Source of the DNA: Marsupella aquatica
Lineage: Eukaryota; Marchantiophyta
Assembly: GCA_973895155.1 (NCBI GenBank)
Contig: OZ316893.1
Span: 10,230,001 to 10,294,000 of the forward strand
Direction of reading: 5' to 3'
Length of the DNA stretch: 64,000 nt
Shown: positions 49,531-60,300 of the stretch, one piece after another
Position numbering within the stretch: position 1 is the first letter of the stretch
How the letters are laid out: every line of letters starts with the position of its first letter
Translations under genes and position numbers: made by a program
Notes under the pieces: generated by a model
The model's input: only the letters and a program-made list of their open reading frames with translations
Told to the model about the DNA's origin: nothing
Databases searched by the model: none

Positions 49531-52136
49531 GGTTGGATGTCCTCAAAGGAGGGGTGGCTACCAGCTTAATTATGAATCTTTTTTTTTCAATTCTTTTTCC
49601 AGGTTTTTCTCTTTCCCTCCCTTTATTGGGTCTGTTTGCCTGTGGGATCATGTCTCCCTGGTGGGAGTTTTTGTCATTTTGGCGGTGTGATATATCACCT
49701 TGTGAAGGAGAAGATGTTGGGAGTATTCCTTGTTTAAAAATCCTAGACTGATCTCTGATCAGATCTCCCTAGATATCAGAATAGCTGTGAGGTTGTGGCT
49801 AGTGGTGTCTGTGGCTAGGTGGAAAACTAGCAAATGGAAGACAAAAAAACCCATCTAAATTTTGCCATAAGTGAGTATGACTTTTCAAGGAGGTATCTAG
49901 TATTTTTTCTCCACTAGGAAAATGCTGTGGCTACCTCATGAAGCCATCACTTGGAAGGGGTGGCGCAACCAATAGTCCAATCTTGGTGAGCAATAGCAGG
50001 GAGGAGGGAGAAAAAATCTATAAATCTTCAAAGTAGCATTGGCGAACAAGGGTGCCTGGCATCATAATGACTAGCCCAAATACCAGTGGGTATGCAAAGG
50101 AAAGCTAACTGGGTGTGCTCAGACTCCCTAGGCTCATCCCTGTTCACAAGCATGTAGTTTATACATCAAAATTTGTTGTTACCTGAAAAATTAAAACTTA
50201 TGATATCACTCTCTCGAGAAGGTCATTAACGGTAGACTTTGATCTCGAGGGTTGTAGTGTAGATTGTGACTCTAATCCGGATCCATACTATATAAGAAGG
50301 ACAAGTTAAGTTAAGCCAAAAGCCAAAGCGGGGATGGTGTTGGCTTTTGGCGACCTAATGGTCATCTTACTTTAACTTTTTCTTTGTTGACATAGCACAC
50401 TGAAAAATCAGGGCACAATTTGGCAAATTCTGCACACAAAAAAGGGCTGGAAGATACCTTATCCAAGGACACGCGATGAAGCAAAGCCTCTCTCCATGAT
50501 TGTGTAACGCCTGAGAAGGTACAATTATTCATATGCATGGAACGGCTGGAAATGATTTTGTCCCCACCATCCAAGAGTGCAAAGTGCATAAGGCTAAATC
50601 CCCTTTTAATAATGCAATTTTTTTGGGGGCAACAAAAATACTTTTACACTCTGGACGCACAAGTGTATGTGTCTAGAGTGTAGCAGCAATTTTGTAGGCT
50701 AGTCTAGCTAGAGTAAACTGCTCTGAAGACCAGCCACTGCAACCACCACTATCGAACTAGATAATTAGAGAATAGAAAGCTGCTCTTGAGGGTCCATACT
50801 CTAGAGTGGAACCTCTAGACCCAAATGTGGGGGGCATAACTGAAGTTGGGGGTGTGAGTGTGAAAGCAGGGATTGGCGGCAGGGTGAGTCTCTAGACAGC
50901 AATGTTAGAATGACTGTGATAATCATACCTGCCCAAATTTACTTATGAAGGGAAGCCTACCAATTAGGGAAATGTGGCTCAATGAATGGCTCAATTGCGG
51001 CCATCTTTTCCTGAAACACTCACAGCTTGCATAGATAGATGTCGAGTGGATTCACAATTGTAAGTAGGCTACATCATGAGCGCTCTTGCTTGGGATTGGA
51101 ACGGTTTAGGAATCATCAGTCATAGCCCACTTTATACAACTGAACACAAGATTATATATGTACAGAGTGAAAAGTTTGGATTACATCCAGAGGTGATCTA
51201 AAATTCTAGACAAAATAAGCACTTCACATCAGTTTTACTTGGACCCACTAGTGTCCACAAAGGATAGGTAGACACCATAGTTACCTGAATGGGCCCCCCA
51301 GTTCTTGAAGCCCAAGTGCAGCTCTTTCCACTCATTATACAATCTAGATTTGATATAAGAGGGAATCAACAAAAGACAATTGGCCCCCTGTCTTGTAAAG
51401 CCACCCTCACTCTTTCTGTGGTCTCAGGGCTCACCAATCTATTTTCCAGATTAGCCCCACCAATTCTAGTCCTTCTGCCATCCAGGAGGTTCTCCCAAAG
51501 CCTATTTGTGGTCTTGGCTTCAAATGGTTTTCAGAACACCACCGTGGCAAAACTTTCTGCATTAAGTTTTGTAGGAGGATTTGCACCAGTCCACTAAATG
51601 GACTGGCCAGGGGCGAGAATGCCATTTGTGGCACTGTTTTGCCAAAAACCCTACCACACCGCCTTGCACTGTTTGGAACACACTGCCCTGCCCTGCCAGA
51701 TTTTCTTCCTAGCATGCCAGACTTGGTATGCACCAACACCCGGCTTGTTGCATTGCCATTGTATTCCAACGGTTGTGATGTGCCAATCTGAAAACATGTG
51801 GCGGACATTTTATCATCATTGTACTGTTCTCTGCTGCCTTCCCTTGTGAGAATAGCACTTCAAGTGGGGATAATGTCCTAGTGCTATTGGCCGACAAACA
51901 TCCCACTCACCAATGCCCTCCCTACTCACCCTGATGCCAAGTGGCAATGGGTGGGAATGCTCTAAGGAACAAAACCTCAATGGTTTAACCTTCCAGGTAA
52001 TAAAACTGGTTAGAGTCTTCGTTCAGAGAAAGAAAAGGTTCAAGGTGATAAATTCACACAATCAGATGTTATCAGTTGCACAATAGGACACTGGCCTAAT
52101 TTTATGATTGGAGTGCTTTTCTATCATCAGACTCAT
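49531..52136. other. Intergenic repeat-rich DNA
   Basis: No gene recognised. The segment at about 49740-49870 (gtctgtggctaggtggaaaa and flanks) has a relative at about 59440-59560. The segment 50780-50830 (ctctagagtggaacctctag) resembles one end of the dispersed A/T-rich repeat. Confidence 0.4.
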
Positions 52137-52340
52137 CAGACCAGTTTGTTTCTTTTTTGCCTTGAAACCAAAAGCTGACCATCCAATAGAGGATAGAGGA
52201 TCAACTCCAGAGCATGCAACTCTGAAAGGTAGCACACAAGGGGGGTCATACTCAGGAGCAGGAGGGAGAGGTTTGGACCTGAACCCAAAGGGGACCAGTC
52301 GGTTTTGTCTAAGGGTGGCCTGAGAATCGAAGCTTAGTTA
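52137..52340 (-). mobile_element. SINE-like repeat, copy 2
   Basis: This matches the body of the repeat at 41085-41380: a T-rich run, ttgcc.cgaaa-like phrase, ccatccaatagaggatag, gcatg.aactct and caggagcaggagggaga in the same order. The tRNA-like head is not clearly preserved. Confidence 0.45.
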
Positions 52341-55222
52341 GCAGAGCAGTGGTGTAATCTGTGGAGCACTGGACATGTTGTCTAGTGCACCCCTTTGCCA
52401 ACTATCTAAAAGACGAAGTCACCCCTGGCACTTACTCTATTGGATCATGAGCTTTGGAAGCAAACAGGAAAGATAACAGCTAACACTAGTCTGATAGTTC
52501 TGAAACGGAAGAGCAAAGTTTCTTCCTGACAGATTTGCACGAGAAACGCACGAGTTTCGGGGATTATAGCCCAGTTTCGTGGGCCATCATCCAGGCCATC
52601 TCCAAGAAGAACTTGTTCCGATTTAGGGTGGGCTTCCTGGCACGGTCGGTGGTTTGTTTGTGTGAATCTAGCTGATTGTAAGTGTTGGAATGCGAATTTC
52701 TTTCTCTTCGCGTAATTCCAATGACGATTTTGGTTATTCTGGAACAAAAATCCGCATCCGAACATAGAGCTTCAGGTTGGCCATCTATGTAGGTGTGATC
52801 TCACCCATGCCCTCTTTCCTGTACGGAATTGTAACAGAATATGCACAGAGATTGGAAGATAATTCGGATCAGTGCAGAGGGTTGCAATGAACCTCTATGG
52901 GTGGACCGGTAGTGTTTCAAAGTGGAACCAGTTGCCGCAAGATTTGACTTATTAATTTTCCCGTCGTCCTCGTGCAAGAAAGGAATTCTTATCCTTTGAA
53001 AATGCTTTTGCTGCAGTGAGGGTGAAGGCATCTACCCAGCCATCTGTTGGGGATCTAAGGACGTGTCGTGATTGTAAGAACCATTCGAATTATCACAAAA
53101 TTGTCCAAGGACCTGTCGATTTCATACTGCTCATTTTTGGAGGCGAGTTGTCTTAAATCCAGAAATATGCCGAATTTCAACTGGATGGTTGTAGAGATCG
53201 TCCGAATATAAAATGATCTGGCTTGGTGGATTGTCCTTGTAGTATTCAATTTTCTGTCTTTCCACTTCTACAATGACTAGTCAGCTCCAGACATATCTTA
53301 CGTGTCGCACAAGATGACTTAGTACATTTTTCAGCTTCCTTCTACAATCTTTTGGTAGGCAGCACTGAGAATGAGGTTTCTGAACCTGTCTACCTATCTC
53401 AGCCAGCAATCTGCGCATTGGCAGCTCTTGCACGAGCTTTTGGGGCACAATCATCAGTTGACAATTCGCGGTGACACTTGTAAACTATTTGCAAATCGTA
53501 CTACCATTAAGTTTCTTGAACACAAGTTTTCATCGTGAGCAGGTTAAAGTTTGTCAGAATTACCCGATATTCGAATTACCCAATATTGACATTGTTGTGG
53601 AAGCAACGATCCCTTTGATCCAGGATGCGAGGCAGCTCCTCATTCAATGTATGAAGATTAAGAACACCTAGATCGAGTTCAGTTTGAGTGCGAGCAAAGT
53701 TTGTTATGCACAATGCACGATGTGATGCAGCTTCTTGTACAACCTTGGATCCCCTAGGTACTTTCGTGAGATCCGACTAAGACCCCTCAATGCTGTTGGG
53801 GTAAGGTGGCTCACCCCTCCAACTACGTAGGGGCCTCGTGTCGTCGTGTGGTGGCTGAAAGTCTTGTTTAGTCTTACGAGTCAGTCGAGTAATTCATTCC
53901 TTTTTAAAAAATGTTTATCACAAGAGAAGTGCAGAAATACTACTTTCCCATCGTATGAGGCAAACGCTATCATGACCTGATTGAATGCCAAATGTCTCCC
54001 GTGCGATATACACCTCTGATCCATTGCCAGGCTCAGAAAATGCCTTACCTCGACAGCATAGATCTTACCGATCGTAATCTACATCGGCTCTCTCTGGGAA
54101 TTCTCTCTCTCGAAAAAGTGTCTCACTCGAGTGAGCAAGAGCTCTCGCCCCGTCGACCCGAGAATCTAAAGAATAGGAAGCCAGTATGATCCCCGCACTT
54201 GCAGAACGCGAATGTTTTTGAAGGAAAGCTCCAGGGATATGTTCAGGGTAATTTCATCAAGGATATCTGGAAGAAGTAGCTCCAAATCCTCTGCAGGGAA
54301 CGAATCCACACATGCTCTCAAGTCTTGCACCCTGCGAGCCTATATAGAGTCACGACCTTCTTTTACTATTAGTACACTTTCCCTTTCTATGGTTGTCTCA
54401 AGTACAGTACTTGTATTATCAACTATTGCTATCCTCGAAACTTTCTCTGCTTCAATTCTTCGAGTTTTCACATCGCTTATTAAACATATTTGAGTAAACG
54501 TTATGATTACTGCACTGGCTCGGAATTAAGAGCGGAAGGTTCCTGGCTCACGCTTTTTCATCCCGGCTGATGCCGCTCACTTTTTCATCTTGATCCACAG
54601 ATTTGCAAATCTGAACTTTTTCCTATTACAGTGGAATGACATATTGTTGCTAAGTGAGATTCTCTTTCCAATATGCAGACACAAGATTTCCCAAGAAAAC
54701 TTCCAGTCAAGCGCAAGCACTGAAACACTTCGATCCCTGTTGTATCCCACGCCATAAACGCTTTCATTGTGCAGAAGGGGATCAACCTTTGCATTCGCCT
54801 TCAGACCTCCAGAAATCACTCAAGAAGTCAGAATTTGACAATCTTAGAATATCTCATGTTATGCCATATTAAACTCACTCACTCACTGGTGTGCTACTCC
54901 GTAACACTAAATTTGTATTGATGTAAATTCCTAAGATAGGCATGAGGCACTTTGTGCTTAACTGAAATTCTTTACACTAGAGAGATACAAAGATTTTTTA
55001 GCAGTGCTACAGTTGAGGAGTTCAACGAAGCATTGAAGAACATCATCGACTGCAATTGCTTTGTGGGTCAAAGGTTGAAAATATGGGGCGGCTTTGAAGA
55101 GATTCATCGTAAATTTCCTCATCGCTACGTTGACAACACTTTCTCATAGATTTCATAATAGGATCTGAAGACTCTCACAACCCTTCTTAAGTCGCACAAT
55201 ACTTCCATCACGTGTCGTTTGA
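52341..55222. other. Intergenic with coding-like relics
   Basis: Short stretches on the minus strand read like protein without joining into a gene: about 53560-53670, 54180-54320 and 54577-54819. A plus-strand frame at 54952-55149 does as well. None carries a motif I can name. They may be decayed exons of a gene lying downstream of the hydrolase. Confidence 0.3.
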
Positions 55223-58200
55223 TTATTCGTTGTCAAGTAAGTATTGAACCCATTGGTCAATTTTTCCTGCAGAACCGTACCATGGCCTTTTTGAATCATC
55301 TGCTCCAACAGGAGAGTGATATGCACCATCGAGACGAATATTTACAGCCCCCTCCAGATAAGCAGATTCCTCTGGAACTACACCATCCCCCCAAACGTCT
55401 GACTTCCCACAAACCTGCCAGTCCAACAATATCAGCATCATCATAAAAACATGTTATTGAATATCCCTCCTGACATATTGTGAGTAGTGATGTTATGAGC
55501 AGTCGGCATTTCGATGCACAAAGAAATGGCTTTGGAAATGTAACAGAAGTTCAGCAGCTTTCCTAAATCACACTTACTGGTTATACAACCTTCATCACAA
55601 ATACAGCTTTGGCCTTATCAATATTAGATTCAAGTGCTATTCTACTCATTTTGGAAGGTTGGGTCATTGTCTTGCAGTTACGGAACCATGTCGACGATGA
55701 AAACTATGGCATTGACTCTACTTCTGACACTGAGATATGACATCCAGGTTTGTTAACCACAACTGCCCATATATAACGGGCAAGTGTCAAAGACTTCTCG
55801 CTTTTTCCACACTCCACTCACTTCTTTCCCAGTCTGCTCCACAATTTCGGGAAAAAATTTACTGTTAATAGTGATATTTGGATCCTACGGGTAACCCGTC
55901 TTGAAAGGCAGCTGTGCTTTAACTAAAATGTACGTCATAATATTTCTAGACATCTTTTCCAGGTTCAGAATTTCAAAGTCCAAGTCGCCATATTTGCAGG
56001 ACAATTACACCTACTTACACTTTCAAGTCTAATTGTAGGACTTTCCTACAATTCATGCAGTCTCGTACAAGAATATGAATTTGAGGTTCATTGTGAACTT
56101 TGAAGAAACACACGAGCTCCTACGATCTCAAGGAAGAGCCTCTATGGTACCGTACGAGCACACTTATTAAAACTATATCTGTCATGGAGAGTTATTAGGG
56201 AGAATGTAGCAGCAACGGGGCAGACAAGAGATGAGTTTGGTTCTCCAAGCAGCAGAGAGAAGCGTCTCAGGCTCATGAGCAGAAAGCTGGGCTGAGTAAG
56301 GGAGCTTAAGATACCTGCTTGTAGCCTGCCCCAATAATACGGTCGCGAAACGTGGGTCTGGATTTTGTCTGCTCTTCTGGTCGGACTTCTGCTAGGACCA
56401 CTTCATTGACAAGCTTCTCTGCTTGACTGTTGTCATCTTCGGAAACCGCATGTACAAGATCCTCTTCAATTGTGTTGTCTTTAGAAGCAACTTTTTCCAA
56501 ATCAAGTGTTCCAGCCCCAGTTACAACTGTTAAGCCTTGGCCTTCGAAGGTTGTACCAGAACCTTGCACATACCTGCGTCCAAATAGTTCAAGAACATAC
56601 AAATAAACTGACATGGCCGACACTCCAGGGTAGAATTCACTAAAACAGCATGAGTTCGACTTGGACTACTATGAGGAGTGAGAAGGCAATTGATTCATTC
56701 GCACATGGTGTTAAATCTATTTAGATCATTGTACGTAGAAGCTGGACAGTTCCAATTCACTTTCCACATGCATTCTCTCCTACTTATACAATATGAACAA
56801 ACAGCTGAATCCAGACCTCTTCCTGTGTTCCCCTCCATGGTTCATTCCAGTATCCAGCAAATTGCAATACGACCCTCATATTTACGAAACGATCACCTCT
56901 ACCCAATGGGTTCTCAATCAGACTCTGAACAGCAACCTACGTTGTTTCGTTTCTATTCCAAAAGACCATTAGTGAATTTTAAAGATAGCTAATTCTGTTG
57001 AAAGCAACGCATCAACATAGCTAGTTACTCTTGTGCATTTGCCGCCCACTTACACTACTTTTCTTGCTATTGGCGAGCTCTAATTTCATGATCCTACCTG
57101 GATCTAGTTTTGGCAAGCTTACATCATTGTCTCTGACCCCAATTGGGTTTTGCGGGCTTCAAATCCATTGACTCTTTCATTCTCATTCCCTTTTCTTTGG
57201 TTTTTTTTTTTGGCAAGGAATTGACCAACTCACCTGCCTGCAACACACACGTATTTCACATTAGGTGCATGATATGCTCCCGGACAATTCTCGTCCACAT
57301 GGTAAAGTAGACCCCTTGACTGGTCGAAGACTCCAGGTACTCCCTTTGGTGGGGGCCTGCGTAAACGAACAAAAGCAGTGAGAACCTATGCGTAGAGCAA
57401 GCCTTTTATACTGGGAAAACTTTGCAAACTTCTGATCTCTTAAGTTGCGCAGGGTAAGATAAAATGCTTACAAGTGAGGAGTTCCGAGAGTAAGAAGCAT
57501 GGCAATGTCTTCGGTACCGAACTCGGCCAAGTACACTCGGGCCAACCACCCTCCAGCTGAGTGTCCAATCAATGACACTTGTCGATCTGGTACATCAGAC
57601 ATGTTTCTCGTCAGAACTAGTTGATAGTCTATGAACAAAACCCAACGGAGCTATACGTTAAAGAGAATTCACAAGTCCAACAGGGACTCAACTTACTAGG
57701 AGCTCCAACTTTGGCAGTTTCAATGGCTGTCTTTACTCTATCCAGATACCTGGAACAAGTTTTAACAAGTATCGATCAGCTTACACCCAAACTTGCTGCT
57801 GCTGTAATCAAAGACTATCGAGTGAAAAACCCTGACTAGCTAAGATATTAAGGAGCAAAAACTTGAAATGATCATGGACCTCACCAGTTGAGCACAGGCC
57901 TAGGACGAAGTCTGCCTCTCCAGTAATCCCCGTCAAGCAATCCAGCAGCGTTTCGCAACCAATCCACGCGAGCCACTTTCACCACAGTACAGGCCACCTC
58001 CAGAGCCTCCAGCGATTGGACAAGGACGTCATAGTCAGCCGAATTATTTCCCAAACCCTGAAACCATCGATCAACATCAGACAACCGTGTCAATGACGAT
58101 TCTCGGCCCCAATAATCAAACCAATCATCATTATCTGGACAAGCGCTTTAGCGACCCTAGGACAGGAGTATAACAAATGGGCCCAAGAAGAAACTCCAAT

Positions 58201-58768
58201 GTCCTAAATGTGAGCTATTCGCAGATTGGCTAGAACGTTGTTACACAGTTGGAATGGATAATGTTGTGGTCCATTGAACTTTCGAGCCGGTTGACAAAGT
58301 TGCATTAAATTGATTTTAAAGTTCCGCGTATTAAGTGTGTTTCTCTCGAGGTTTGTGTCAGTATGAAACGGGGACCGGGTGGGCCACTAGGGGGCAGTTT
58401 AGGTGGCAGGCAGAAAAAAAGCACAAGAGTTTCACGGCGAAACTATTTACCGGCAAAATCACGACAGGGCGATAGAGCTTAGCTACTCGAGCAAGCAGGC
58501 CTGGGTCGATCGTGTCCTCGCAGGGCTCTTCACTGAATGACAACGGTGCTGACGAACGAGAGGATTGAGCCAATGTAATCAGTCTCCCGGGGCTCCTTCT
58601 GACCTGGAATTGCTGCAAAGAAACCTTCTTGTCTCTGAGCTCACCGTTTCTCACAATGCAGGGAACCTGTCCGCTGAAGACTCCGAATCCTGGGACTCGA
58701 GAAAGGCCCAATGGGCGAGCAGGAGAAGAAGAGAAGGATAAAGTCCCCACACCTTGTAGTAGAACCAT
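55223..58768 (-). CDS. Alpha/beta hydrolase (PGAP1/lipase-like), probably organelle-targeted
   Basis: Seven exons on the minus strand join in frame: 58768-58451, 58057-57885, 57749-57697, 57616-57472, 57356-57234, 56573-56315, 55414-55223. The product is 420 aa. The nucleophile elbow is GHSAGG with Ser201. LGTPHLPPPKG follows in the next strand/loop, and His390 in YHSPVG is the likely catalytic His, with Asp363 or Asp367 (SDVWGDG) as the acid. The family hydrolyses ester bonds; lipid substrates are common but not shown here. The first 90 residues are Ser/Arg-rich with few acidic residues, consistent with a plastid transit peptide. The ATG at 58768 is chosen because no in-frame ATG lies upstream; a longer frame would need GTG. 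The intron at 55415-56314 is the longest (900 bp). Confidence 0.9.
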
Positions 58769-58928
58769 TGCTCTGGCGTGTTGCAAAGCAACAACAGAGC
58801 TTCTAGTGGGTGATTTCACAATGCTCTGGCGTGTGGCAAAGAGGCAACAAAGCTTCTGGTGGGTGAATTCACACTGCTCTGGCGTGTTTGCACAGTAGCG
58901 ACAGAGCTTCTGTTGGGAGAATTCACAA
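58769..58928. repeat. 53-bp x3 tandem array at the hydrolase start codon
   Basis: Three units start at 58769, 58822 and 58875, each opening tgctctggcgtgt and containing agcttct..tggg.ga.ttcaca. The array touches the start codon (58766-58768), so it forms the end of the 5' leader or proximal promoter. Unit length is not a multiple of three. Confidence 0.85.
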
Positions 58929-60300
58929 TGCAGAATTCACAATACAAACACAATGCCTACAGGACGAGGACCCCGATTGCAAAGCTTTGTGTGCAGGTGA
59001 TGGCAGATGCAATGCCGCCCACCACCATAGCTGGTAGCAAGCACCCATGCACTGAAGTTGAAGTCCCGAGTGAAAGTCAGTGGAGCATAATCTCCCAGGT
59101 GGGCCAGTACCGTCAATTCGAGAGGTTGGGTTTGGATTTAAAGCATCACGTGAGGACCTTATTAGGGGCAGCTTAATTTGTAATGTTCTTTCTTGTTAGG
59201 CAGGATGCACCTTGTGTCATTAAATTTTTCTAAATTGTTCCCTTGTTAGCCAGGAGGCCATTGTGTCAATGAGAAGATGCTTGGATGTTCCATATCTGAT
59301 TTTCAGACCTCCCTTGATTTTGAGGATAACCATTTTTCTCTAATAAGCAGCCTGATGTTCATGGTTATTCCTTTACTGCACGAGAATCTTAGGGATATTC
59401 TTATCTGATTCTCCTGGATTCTGTTCTCATGGTTAGATCTCCTTAGATTTAAGGAGGGTAGTTTGATCCTAGCAAATGGGGTCTGTGGGTAGGTGGAAAA
59501 CTGGCTAATGTGAAACAGAAAACCTAGCAGATTTTTGTCAAAATTGGCAAAATCTTTTTGGAGAGATAAAGCCTAGCAAAGTTTTGCCACTAAAAAAACC
59601 CCTGCTAATGGGATCTGTGGTTCAGCCAATAAAAACATTGCATTGAGTAGAGGGGCTTTACAAGAACTGTTCTCTTTTATTCTAAGTCTGAGATGCATGT
59701 ATGAATGAAACTGCTATATGGTGAATTCATCTTCCAGTATTTTGTCTTATTCAAACTTCTTTTCTTGTGTATTTTAATTCAATGTGTCTTACCAAGGTGC
59801 ATCCCTTGTATACTTTAGATTTTGAATTTAATCTGGCACCCCTCTAAATTTTTCAATCTTTGCTATACTTTTGATCATCCACCCTTTAACAAAGCTCACG
59901 AAAGTTCTAGTCTTTATTCTGATGAGTGAAGAAGAAATGATCTAATTGAAGTGCACTCCTCATGTCTTTAAGTTCTACTCATGGTTTTGTGTCCTAAATT
60001 TATGATTTTAATTCATTTGAATATCATTGCTTAAGATAAGTACATAAGTATCTTTACTGGTGTATAGTATGTGCAGAACCCAATACCATAGACTTAAATT
60101 TGTCCTGTTCATTATTACTTTTCTTTACATGTGTACTTTTACTCTTGTATCTTAGGGTGGCTTTACAAGACGTCGGGGGCAGTTCCTTCACTTTTCTGAC
60201 ATCCAAGATCCAATCCGGGCCATCCATTGGGGAGATAGTGCTGGAGTTCACTTTAGAAAACGTCGGGGGCAGTTTTGCTCATTGATTCTGCCGATCCTAC
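58929..60300. other. Intergenic between the hydrolase and the Harbinger-like pair
   Basis: Repeat relative at about 59440-59560 (see 49740). The phrase cgtcgggggcagtt occurs twice, near 60170 and 60260, just before the Myb-like gene. No gene is recognised. Confidence 0.4.
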
